Positions 54,828-64,000 of a stretch of DNA of 64,000 bases are shown piece by piece (the stretch's first letter is position 1; each line of letters starts with the position of its first letter). The stretch spans positions 248,001 to 312,000 of the forward strand of contig JADKHM010000004.1 of assembly GCA_016721735.1 (NCBI GenBank), written 5' to 3'. The DNA is from Flavobacterium sp. GTDB lineage: Bacteria; Bacteroidota; Bacteroidia; Flavobacteriales; Flavobacteriaceae. The position numbers and the translations under genes are program-made. A model generated the notes under the pieces. That model ran no database searches. It had not been told where the DNA came from and saw only the letters and a list, made by a program, of their open reading frames with translations.

Positions 54828-55411
54828 TTATTCTGGGAAACTAGCAAATACTGAATTCTCCAAGTTAGGGAAGAATAAATCCGTATCGGAATTATCTACC
54901 GATCCATCTCCGTTAACATCTGTTGCTAAAGGTCCAAAATTGGAAATCGCAACATCCGCTAATAAAGCATCTGAATCAGTATTATCAATCGTGTTATCTT
55001 GGTTCAAGTCTCCTGAGAAGAATGCCCAAACTCCTGGTTCTACTTCCAACATATTATCGCCATAAGCTTGTGATGACGATGTAGTGAAATCATAGCTTAA
55101 TGGAGTAGTTCCTACCGCTTGCGGTTCAGCACTCCATGTTTGAACTAAGTTAGAACCTTTCACTGCGATATAGAATGATCCAGAAGGAGCACCACTAAAC
55201 GAAGCTGAAAGTGTACCATCAGTATTCAATGTAGCTGTTGTTGAATAAAGCATCGCATAAGTTACTGAATCATGCAATTCAATTGTCAAATCTTCAACTT
55301 CTGTAGCACTTGCCGTTTGTGGGAAGCCTAAGTCTTGATTCAATTTTACTGAACGCATTGTAGATGCTGAATCATAATAACCTTGAACAAACATTGTCAA
55401 ATTAACGATAG
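54828..55411 (-). other. Shared C-terminal module of giant protein C
   Basis: Residues VNLTMFVQGYYDSASTMRSV to the stop. Two calcium-like loops are present: SGDLNQDNTIDNTDSDALL and TDVNGDGSVDNSDTDLFF. It is homologous to the module of protein B. Confidence 0.85.
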
Positions 55412-58400
55412 AATTCGTTGGACAAGGGTTTGTTGGATTCAATGTCGGATTACTATCATCACAGTCATCATTAGTAACTGAATAACCTGATGTAGGTGAA
55501 GAAGCGTTTACAGTACACAATTGTGTTACTGCTGAACCAACTGCACCGTAAGTATCTAAGTCAGCATCTGTATAGTATGGATACGTAACAGTTAAAGCAG
55601 CATTAGAATCATTACAATCAGTTCCTGATGTAGAAGCTGAATATCCTGCTGGAGCACCAAGTCCTGAACAAACAGAAGCAGATCCGTTATCATATCCATC
55701 AGCGTCAGCATCTACGTAGAATGTAGCCATTTGCCATTTCGTTCCATCCGCCGGATCACAATCCGTATTGTTAGCTACAAATCCGCTTGGAGCACCTGTA
55801 CAAGACACTTGCGTAACGGCAGCATCTCCAAAAGTATCGCTATCAGCATCTGAATAATAGGTCACATTGGCTGCAATAAAATCAATATAAACTTGACCAC
55901 CAGATTCTACCGTAAGTGAAGAAGAATCGTCTGCTCTTGCCACTGTAGTAATAGTCAAAATAGTATTGTTAGCAGACAAAGGCAACGGAATGGTAAAGGT
56001 AGCACCGCCACTGACATCCGCCACTGTAGTAAGAACTGATTCAGTAGCGCCACCATTAATATTATAGTAAATTTTTGAAGCTGCATTTGGAATTAAACCA
56101 GCTACATCAAATGTTCCGTTTGCACCATCACAAACAGTACTTCCAATATAAGAGACAGAATCGAAAGTTGGCGGTGCCGCAGCAGTAGTAGCCGAAATTA
56201 CATTCGAGTTTGGTGAAGTACTATTCGTACTAAATGCTCTTACTCTATAATAATACGTCGTCAATTCTGATAATCCACTTACAAATTGAGATAATCCATT
56301 TACTGATAAACCTTCATGAACACTGAAGCTCGGTGGTCTTCCAGTTACAATAATATTATCAATTCCACTTGTTCCTGTTCCTGCAACTGTTGCTGCTGAA
56401 ACATTCGTGTTTGATGTCATAATCCAACGCAAACGTACTGAAGGTTGATTATCGCAAGCCACTGGTAATGCAATATCACTCAATACTCCAGTAGTCCAGT
56501 TGTTCCCAACAGTTACTGATGCACCTGAAACATCAAACCAATTCGCTCCCGCATTGACACTATATTGTACTTTAAAATCTCTTGGTCCAGTTCCAGAAGA
56601 ACGTTGTGCAGAAGACAATTTCAAATCAGAATAACCTGTTGTGGCAATATCAATCTGCCAATATTTCGTTCCGTTTCCAGCATCCCAACCGGCTCCTGAT
56701 GCAGCACTTGTTGCACTAGAAGAAACTGGCACATAAGTAATCGTTCCAACACCGCCTACAGTAGTCAAAGTATTGCTCGTATTCGCGGCAATTCCGGCAT
56801 CTATAATATTGTTGTCTGTGGCCAATGGAAAACTCCAATTTGCAATAGTTGTAATGGCTCCGACAAAATCAGGATTAGTACTTACATCCAAAAGATAGGA
56901 CTCAGCTCCCGTAACCGCTTGCCAATTGGCAACAAAACTTGTCGCTTCAAGTGAAGTGGCTGGATCAGCAACAGGTCCTGTTGTTAATGCTAAAGTTGTA
57001 AAAGAAGTCGTACTTCCATAAACACCTCCCAGTTCAGACGAATCAGCGGCAAAAGCTCTTACATAATATAAGGTATTTGGAGACAACGTATTTAAAATAA
57101 CTGGGAAAGCAGCTGCAACTTGTGTTGCTCCCGTAAAATCACTAGCGGTACTGTATTCAATTCCTGATGCAATAATGGCAGAACATCCTGCTGTAGCAGA
57201 ACCTGCAATGGTTGCGCCAACCACCGTAATGTCCGAAACTGCTCCAGTGGTCACAGTAGCTGGCGTGTTCACAGCAATTCCTGTTGCGGTTACATCAAAA
57301 GCACTCGCCAAACCACCACCTGTTATTGCAATGGTACCAGTGAAAGCACCCGTTGCAATAGGAGAAAACTTCACCCAAACTGTTTGCCCAGTCATTGTTG
57401 GACTTGCATGCGCTAATGTCAAAGGATTAGCATAAGTTCCGTTTTCAGTTTCAGAAAAAGTCAACTCACCAGAAGTTGAAGCAACTGAAAAATCAGCAGC
57501 ATCTAAGTAAAAACCATTCAAAGTAAAACTGGTAGTAGTTGTATTATTCGCTCCTACTGTACATACGTTACCAAAAGAAGGTGCTGCACTTGTTAGCACT
57601 AAATTCGGGTCAAAATTTTCTAGAGTAGATATAGTAACACTTGGACCAAAATCAGTTTCCACACCAGCCTCATTTCTTGCTTTGACGTCAAAAGTATAAG
57701 CAGTATTGCTTAGCAAGCCTGTCACATTACTAAGAGTAGACCAGGATTGTTGAATTTTGCCATACAGGGTTTGCACTCAGTGTGCCATCAGCTTGAAGAT
57801 AATAGGTATTGCTGCCAGTGACAACTCTAATCGCAAATTGGTTAAATGGAATGTAATTAGGGAGCGTAAATCCCAGCGACGTTAATTGAGGATCATACAA
57901 AATCGGATTAAAAAATGGAGTCTGTTCTAAACTCCAAAACGTACCTACACCACCATACGAAGTACCTTGGTCATTCGTCGCATAGGCTGCATAAGAATAT
58001 TGTGTATTAGGGCTTAATGTGGTTCCAGTTGATACTGTAAATGAACCAGTTCCAGTAGTAAAACTTCCGTTGGCAACTTGTGTCACAAAACTTCCACCAA
58101 TAGTTGGATTTGCATTTCCAACGGTCTGAGAAATCACTACACCATTGCCTGTAATCGGAGAACCACCCGTATTTGTAACATCACCACCTAAAGTGGCAGA
58201 ATCAGTAGCAATTACTGATGGTGGCGTCGTTGTTGTTACCGTTGGTGGAGGAAGTACTACCGTTCCGTAAATCGTCACATCGTCAATTCTAAAAGTACCA
58301 GTTGAAGCCGCAGCTCCTCCCGCTAAATCCGCACGTTGCGTTCCGTAAGGATATACACGGAAAGTAATAGTACCATCCACCGCAGTATTAAAATCAGCGA

Positions 58401-60915
58401 AATCCCATGTTAAGGTGGTTGCTGAAGTAGAAGTCAATAGGGAATTATTCATCGAAGTAGAAGTTGCAAAACCATCGGTACTATAACGTACTTCTAGTTG
58501 GTTTGGACAAGTTCCACTACCTGAACGCAGGAAAGATAATTTCGTCAAATTCAATCGGTAACCCGTGTTTGCAGTAGCTGAAAACTCTACATACGAATTG
58601 CTATTAAGCGTAGCGGTATTGTTTAAGGTTGTCGAGCTACAGGAATTAGCTAATAAAGCGCAAGTTACTGTAGAGCGAGTTGCAATTGCGCCACTCATAT
58701 TGGCTACTACAGTCGGCACATTTCCTTGTGTAGGACATGCCGATGTTCCTGTAAATTGGTTTAAATACAAGGCAGTTTCTATAGTTCTCGTTTGAGATAC
58801 ATCAGGTGCCGCAGCGTAATTAGTATTTCCAGCTTGTTGTGCGGAGATGGTCACCGTACCCGGACCAACAACAGTCAAAACATTTCCAGCAATGGTAGCC
58901 ACATTGGTATCTGAACTTACAAAAGTTACTGTTAATCCTGAATCGGCAGTTGCAGTCAAAGTAACTGCTGGCGTCAAAGTTGTTAATGTTGGTATGGTAC
59001 CAAAGAAAGTAATGGTCTGTGTTAACGCAGTAATCGTTGCATCGGCAACAGTAGGCTGCGTCAAAGTATAATTTCCTGCTTTCGTACCACCAAGCGTGTA
59101 ACCTGTTACAGTTACTGCTTGCAAACCAACGTTGGCTGTGGCAAAATTGGCTACTGGCGTACCAGAAATGGTTACGTCATCACTAAAAATTGGCGCTGGA
59201 TCTAATACTGCAGTTCCGGTTAATGTGGCCGTAGTAGTATTATCGAAAGGCTTGTCTTGTGCAGACAATCCTACAATTGTGATGTCTAATGGCGAAACAG
59301 TTAATGACTGCGGCACATCAATCGCTGGATTGTGTGTTACATCGCCTGCTTGTGAAGCGGTAATTGTTGTCGTTCCCGCGCCTACAATAATCGCCGAGCT
59401 ACCTGAAATTGTAGCGACGTTGGTGTTTGAACTTACATAAGTAATTGGATTACCGCCCGGATTGTCTGATGTAGCTAATAAAGCAACACTAATCGTTCCG
59501 TAAGGCACACTAGTTAAAGCTGGAAAAGTAATCACTTGGTCATCCAAAGTTGAAGGCGTAATACTCGCATTAGCAACAGTTGGTTGTGATAAAGAGTAAT
59601 TGGCAGCTTTGGTTCCAGAAAGTGAAAATCCAGTAACAGTCACGACATAAGGACCTCCGACAGCAGCAGAAGAATAATTTGCTGTAGCACTACCGGTCAA
59701 AGACACATCGTCTGAGAACAAAACACCATTTAAAGTTGGAGCTCCCAATAATGTAGCGGAAGTATTGCCATCAAAGATTTTATCTTGTGAACTAAGGCCG
59801 CTAATCGTTAAGCCAAATTGCGTAACCGAATTTCCAGAAGCCGTTGTAACAATATTGATATTCGCAGCAGGACTACTCGAAAGTACGACTGCGTTTTGTG
59901 CGTTATAATTTCCAGCATTCCCATTATCTTTCAAACGAACCAAAACAGAAAGTGTCCCTGCATTGGCTTCAGCTGCTGTAAAAGTTGCAGTTGCGCCGTA
60001 CGAAACAACATCACTTCTAGAAACTTCGAAGCCAGTTTGCGCTGTAGCTACGACATCATTCGTTAATAAAGATCCAGTTACCGTAAACGATTGACTAGTT
60101 GAAGCAGTTCCGTACGTGGTCGAGAATGCAGTTGCTGCATAATTGTTTCCGCTATTTATGAGACTCGCAGCGGGTGCAATATCTGCCCATGTGGTTCCCA
60201 CTCTAAACGCATCAATAGTTGCAGCTGGAACTGGGTTTCCTTGTCGAATACAAACTGAACTTAATGCTGTTGCATCTGCACCTGTAGCAGTTGACTGTAA
60301 TGGAGTCCCAGCCAAAGCTTCTGAGGAAGTAAATGCTGGTAAAACCCATAAGTCACAAGTATCATTAGTAGCACCTGCAACGAAAGTATATTTTACAACA
60401 ATCATATAGGTCGTACCCAAAGAAAAATTAGAAGTAGTTACTATGGTTGGCGCACCTGCTTTGCTAATCCCAAAACGGAGATTAGTTCCACTAGTGACTG
60501 CACCGACTCTCGCAGCAAAACTGGCAGTATTGAAATGCAGAAAATAATCTACAGATGCAGTTACAGCAGTAATATTTACAAGGCAACTCATGTATACCGT
60601 ACCTGAATTTTGTGAAGTGAAAGTACGATTGTGGTCTCCCACACCGCTAGTTGCAGTTGTTGCCGCTCCACCTACTCCAGAACCTGCATGACCAGGAAAA
60701 GTAAGTCCTGTGTTGCTATACTGAACGTAGTTACTAGTTCCGCTATGAGCAGCCCAATTGGGAGTTGCAGCGGTTTGAATATTCCCTGGCGTAGAGTAAC
60801 TAAAGTTCTCTACAAGCAATTGTCCATATCCTTTACTTGATAAGGACAAAAGCAAAAAAGCAACGCACCAAAACATAAAGGTATTTGCCTTCTTTAAAAG
60901 TAGCATATTTTTCAT
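54828..60915 (-). pseudogene. Giant secreted repeat protein C (YDG/Ig, fibronectin-like, MopE, dockerin-like end), one frameshift
   Basis: Start at 60915 (MKNMLLLKKANTFMFW, signal peptide to KGYGQ); the frame runs to 57730 and continues at 57776. The break is near 57748: ASANP-like ANPVWQNSTILVYS ends, while one base less gives SWSTLSNVTGLLSN. Corrected length is about 2030 residues. Regions: YDG-like and bacterial Ig-like modules (two SSQDKIFDGNTSAT-type units, near 360-640), fibronectin-type regions (VTGLLSNTAYTFDVKARN, GLSELTTYYYRVRAFS), three MopE-type repeats (55412-55870) and the dockerin-like module. No type A or B T9SS signal. Probably a cell-surface adhesin or scaffold; partner unknown. 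Confidence 0.85.
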
Positions 60916-61271
60916 AAATAATTAAAATTGAGTTGCGACAAAAATATAGATTATTTATCTGAAAGGAAGTAGCTTATGTAAACTAATTGTTAATTTTTGT
61001 CAACAATTTAAGTTAATCGTCATTATGTGTCTTTAATCGATGATAACGATAACTTAACATGTAAAAAAATCCAATTATGTTGTCAAAATGATAATTCATG
61101 GCCCATTTTACGGCTTTGAAAATTAGAAAATTACATAAAAATCCTACATACCCTAAGAATTCATCAGAATGTTAAAATAGTTGTTCATAGTAATTTATCT
61201 GTAGTACATCGAAAATAAATTTCATTTCAATATTTATTGATAATTTAGCCAAAAATTTAAATAGACAAATT
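60916..61271. other. Intergenic region upstream of divergent secreted genes
   Basis: About 355 AT-rich bases between giant gene C (minus) and the T9SS type A gene (plus). It contains an AATTGTT-N9-AACAATT inverted repeat near 60982-61009 but no promoter with the full consensus. Confidence 0.45.
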
Positions 61272-62213
61272 ATGAAGACAAATTACAATGTATTAAAACT
61301 TGTTGCGATTGCTATGTTGGTTTCCAGCAGTTCTTGGGGACAAACTACTTTAGTGCAGTGGAATTTTAACGGTCCTTCTGCTACAGAAGTACCAGGCGGA
61401 GGCACTAGTCCACTTCCCGTTATTGGTGCTGGCACAATTGAATTAATTGGTGCATCCACTTCAACAATTCCATTTGCTGCCGGAGTAAGCGGTACAACTG
61501 GATTAGGAAGTTCAGATCCAATTACAACCAACCCACCAAATTTAGCTTGGGCAACTACAAATTATGCCCCGGTAGGTACTGAGAACAAACAAAGAGGTAT
61601 TCAAATCAATGTGAGTACAGTTGGTTTTGCTGAAATCACTTTTCGTTTTGACCAACGATTAAGCAATAAAGCAGGAAATACGTACGTAGTTCAGTACACC
61701 ACTGACGGCGGGGCACCAATTCCTGATTGGGTTGATGCACAAACATTTACATTTACACCAGCACCGGGCGGAACAACAGGTGACGTTTGGTACAATCTAC
61801 GAACTGTTGATTTATCAGGTGTTGAGGAATTAAACAATAATCCTGACGCTGCTTTCAGAATCGTCGGTGCTTTTGATCCAACTTCTGGAGATTACCTAGC
61901 GTCAACGTCAGGAGCAACACCATACGATGGAACAGGTGTAGTTCGTTATGATATGGTTACAGTTACTGCAGCAACCACTTTAGGTGTTAATCAATTTGAA
62001 GTGAGTTCAAATGAATTCGTAATTTCTCCAAATCCTTCTAATAAAGAAGTGGTAACGTTCAATCAAACTCAAGATGTTGAAGTATTTGACACTCTAGGTA
62101 AATTGGTTTTGACAGCGAAAAACACAAATAGTATCGATACTAAATCTTTCCACTCTGGAATCTATTTCATCAGAACTGGTTCAGGTGTTACAAGAAAATT
62201 AGTGGTAAAATAA
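61272..62213 (+). CDS. Secreted T9SS type A sorting-domain protein
   Basis: A 313-residue protein with a signal peptide (MLVSSSSWGQ). The mature region (TTLVQWNFNGPSATEVPGG, EITFRFDQRLSNKAGNTYVV, YNLRTVDLSGVE) is a beta-sandwich resembling carbohydrate-binding domains. The last 75 residues are a T9SS type A signal (EFVISPNPSNKEVVTF, VFDTLGKLVLTAKN, SGIYFIRTGSG, KLVVK), so it is exported and probably surface-anchored. A terminator follows at 62233. Confidence 0.88.
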   Translation: MKTNYNVLKLVAIAMLVSSSSWGQTTLVQWNFNGPSATEVPGGGTSPLPVIGAGTIELIGASTSTIPFAAGVSGTTGLGSSDPITTNPPNLAWATTNYAPVGTENKQRGIQINVSTVGFAEITFRFDQRLSNKAGNTYVVQYTTDGGAPIPDWVDAQTFTFTPAPGGTTGDVWYNLRTVDLSGVEELNNNPDAAFRIVGAFDPTSGDYLASTSGATPYDGTGVVRYDMVTVTAATTLGVNQFEVSSNEFVISPNPSNKEVVTFNQTQDVEVFDTLGKLVLTAKNTNSIDTKSFHSGIYFIRTGSGVTRKLVVK

Positions 62214-62232
62214 ATCGTTACTTCATAAATTC

Positions 62233-62265
62233 AAAAGGTGCTTCTCAACGAAGCGCCTTTTTTTA
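62233..62265 (+). terminator. Terminator of the T9SS type A gene
   Basis: AAAGGTGCTTC-TCAAC-GAAGCGCCTTT with a T-run; one mismatch in the stem. Confidence 0.8.
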
Positions 62266-62296
62266 TTGTAAATTTCGAACCAAATTATTATGATAA

Positions 62297-62881
62297 ATGA
62301 AAACAAAACTCGTCTTCGCGACTAATAATCTAAATAAGATAAAAGAAGTACAATCGATGCTGCCAAATTCGATCGAAATCATGAGTCTCGAAAGTATTGG
62401 CTGCCTAGAAGATATTCCAGAAACCTCCAATACCATAGAAGGAAATGCCATTCAAAAAGCCAATTACGTCACCGAAAAATATGGCTATGATTGTTTCGCA
62501 GACGATACTGGTCTAGAAGTAGAAGCTTTGAATGGTGAACCCGGAGTCGATTCTGCGCACTATGCTGGCCAGCAGCGAAACGCAGCCGATAATATGGATA
62601 AACTTCTGAAGAATCTCGACAATCACTCCAATAGAAATGCCCAATTCAAAACCGTAATCGCGCTTAATCTAAAAGGGAAACAATATCTTTTTACGGGCAT
62701 TGCTAAAGGTGAAATTATTTCCGAAAAAAAAGGAGAAAAAGGTTTTGGTTATGATCCAATTTTTCAGCCAGATGGGTTTGCTGAAACATTTGCCCAACTT
62801 TCTATGGAACAAAAAGGAGAAATCAGTCACCGAGGGAAAGCTACAAAACAACTGATTGATTTTTTGAGTTATGAACATTGA
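62297..62881 (+). CDS. rdgB: Non-canonical purine NTP pyrophosphatase (RdgB/HAM1)
   Basis: A 194-residue Ham1-family enzyme that hydrolyses ITP, XTP and dITP to monophosphates and keeps deaminated purines out of DNA and RNA. N-terminal LVFATNNLNKIKEVQSML, catalytic-site FADDTGLEVEALNGEPGVDSA, KGEKGFGYDPIF and HRGKA are all intact. Cytoplasmic. It stands between a terminator and the right-edge helicase. Confidence 0.97.
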   Translation: MKTKLVFATNNLNKIKEVQSMLPNSIEIMSLESIGCLEDIPETSNTIEGNAIQKANYVTEKYGYDCFADDTGLEVEALNGEPGVDSAHYAGQQRNAADNMDKLLKNLDNHSNRNAQFKTVIALNLKGKQYLFTGIAKGEIISEKKGEKGFGYDPIFQPDGFAETFAQLSMEQKGEISHRGKATKQLIDFLSYEH

Positions 62882-63038
62882 TTTTAGAGCAAAAATCAAT
62901 TCCATTTACTACATAGTGAACCCCAAATTCAAAAGTCAAAATTAAGAATTCAAAAAAATAATCATATCTTATTGATTTTCAATAATTAATAAAAAGCTAA
63001 ATCTCATTTATCCATTAGATTATTCCATTTATTCGCCC

Positions 63039-63046
63039 TACTTTTG
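63039..63046 (+). promoter_or_regulatory. Candidate -7 element of the edge helicase
   Basis: TACTTTTG fits TAnnTTTG, 21 bases before the ATG at 63068. No TTG was found at the expected distance upstream. Confidence 0.4.
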
Positions 63047-63067
63047 CACCGAATTTAAAAATAAATA

Positions 63068-64000
63068 ATGAACAAATTTGAACAATTAGGATTGAGTGAA
63101 TCGCTACAACGTGCGATTATCGATCTAGGATTTGAGAATCCGACCGAAGTACAGGAAAAAGCGATTCCAATGCTATTGGAACAAGACACAGACTTAGTAG
63201 CGTTAGCCCAAACAGGAACTGGGAAAACCGCTGCATTTGGTTTTCCGCTGATCCAAAAAATTGATGCTGACAATAGAAATACACAAGCGTTAATTTTATC
63301 CCCGACCCGTGAGCTTTGCTTACAAATTACCAACGAGATAAAAAATTACTCGAAATACGAAAAAGGAATCAATGTCGTAGCCGTATATGGTGGCGCTAGT
63401 ATTACTGACCAAGCGCGTGATATCAAAAGAGGTGCGCAAATTATTGTGGCCACGCCAGGTAGAATGCAAGATATGATCAACCGAGGTTTGGTCAACATTA
63501 CACAAATTAACTATTGCGTTTTAGATGAAGCGGATGAAATGTTAAACATGGGTTTCTATGAAGACATCGTTAACATCCTATCTACAACACCAGACGAAAA
63601 AAGCACTTGGTTATTTTCTGCAACCATGCCGCAAGAGGTTTCTCGTATAGCGAAACAATTTATGCACAATCCACAGGAAATTACAGTGGGTGCAAAAAAC
63701 TCTGGTTCAGCAACCGTTTCTCACGAGTTTTATTTAGTGAATGCAAGAGATCGTTACGAAGCGTTAAAAAGATTGGCAGATGCCAACCCAGATATCTTTT
63801 CAGTAGTTTTTTGTAGAACCAAAAGAGATACCCAACAAGTCGCTGAAAAACTAATTGAAGATGGTTACAACGCTGCGGCATTGCACGGTGATTTATCCCA
63901 AGCACAACGTGATTCTGTAATGAAATCGTTCCGTGGAAGACAAATTCAAATGCTAGTAGCAACGGACGTGGCTGCACGTGGAATTGACGTTGATAACATT
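63068..64000 (+). CDS. DEAD-box RNA helicase (partial, C-terminus off the right edge)
   Basis: 311 codons visible. Q-motif region FENPTEVQEKAI, Walker A AQTGTGKT, Ia PTREL, Ib TPGRMQDM, motif II DEAD, motif III SAT, IV VVFCRTKRD, V VAARGID (cut just after). It is the DeaD/CsdA type, with a long C-terminal region expected beyond the edge. It differs from the other helicase in the window (18420), which has DEFD. Likely role: cold-shock RNA unwinding or ribosome assembly. Confidence 0.94.
   Translation, partial: MNKFEQLGLSESLQRAIIDLGFENPTEVQEKAIPMLLEQDTDLVALAQTGTGKTAAFGFPLIQKIDADNRNTQALILSPTRELCLQITNEIKNYSKYEKGINVVAVYGGASITDQARDIKRGAQIIVATPGRMQDMINRGLVNITQINYCVLDEADEMLNMGFYEDIVNILSTTPDEKSTWLFSATMPQEVSRIAKQFMHNPQEITVGAKNSGSATVSHEFYLVNARDRYEALKRLADANPDIFSVVFCRTKRDTQQVAEKLIEDGYNAAALHGDLSQAQRDSVMKSFRGRQIQMLVATDVAARGIDVDNI

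Noticed and set aside
58565..60409. Several open frames of 70-100 codons on the plus strand inside giant gene C
   Set aside because: They lie antisense to a well-supported protein, have Val/Ala-rich low-complexity translations caused by Thr/Ser codons read backwards, and lack any start context or family resemblance.
1..64000. tRNA, rRNA, prophage or insertion-sequence genes
   Set aside because: No cloverleaf-like sequence, rRNA segment, transposase or integrase was recognised anywhere in the window.

Overview
The window is AT-rich chromosomal DNA from a member of the Bacteroidota, almost certainly a Flavobacteriaceae species close to Flavobacterium. Evidence: type IX secretion (T9SS) C-terminal sorting domains (61272-62213, 6837-8231, remnant 23408-26236), Bacteroidota promoters of the form TTG-N17-23-TAnnTTTG (for example at 29064 and 3833), little Shine-Dalgarno signal, flavobacterial families of unknown function (DUF6146, DUF6787, DUF4834, TIGR02757), and a serC/serA neighbourhood with a ferredoxin and an acyl-CoA reductase. 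No rRNA, tRNA, CRISPR array, prophage or intact insertion sequence was seen.

Layout. 1-5.2 kb: the left-edge hybrid histidine kinase with its FIST-domain sensor partner, ychF, and a secreted CarboxypepD-reg-like protein. 5.2-12.6 kb: ferredoxin / acyl-CoA reductase / serC / serA, interrupted by a secreted FG-GAP-like protein, with a structured RNA-like element and tandem heptads between serC and serA, then small conserved proteins. 12.6-23.4 kb: folE-msrA, a LolD-type operon, a beta-lactamase-fold serine hydrolase, a DEAD-box helicase, and a BatA/VWA protein translationally coupled to a dihydroorotase homologue that lacks its metal ligands. 23.4-26.9 kb: a heavily broken T9SS type B protein. 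27-38 kb: hydrolases, bcp, nth (without Fe-S cysteines), an ECF sigma factor, a truncated carbohydrate-binding secreted protein, uvrA, and a possible small RNA. 38-43.7 kb: an envelope polysaccharide/lipid operon (flippase, GT4 glycosyltransferase, a frameshifted YfhO, DUF4834). 43.8-48.8 kb: an outer-membrane protein, an acyltransferase-like protein, a lipoprotein, an alpha-oxoamine synthase probably for sulfonolipid, and an NYN-domain protein.

48.8-61 kb holds two giant secreted proteins in tandem on the minus strand. They share a C-terminal module of about 195 residues with two dockerin/EF-hand-like calcium loops, and near-identical terminators follow both genes. One carries about fifteen MopE-type metal-binding repeats; the other carries YDG/Ig-like and fibronectin-like regions plus three such repeats. 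Both are broken by single-base frameshifts. Neither ends in a recognisable type A or B sorting signal, so the shared module is the best candidate here for an undescribed surface-attachment device. 61.2-64 kb: a T9SS type A protein, rdgB, and a DEAD-box helicase running off the right edge.

Single-base frameshifts are concentrated in the large secreted genes and yfhO, while most housekeeping genes are intact. This could be real decay or phase variation, or read errors in repetitive sequence; the sequence alone cannot decide.
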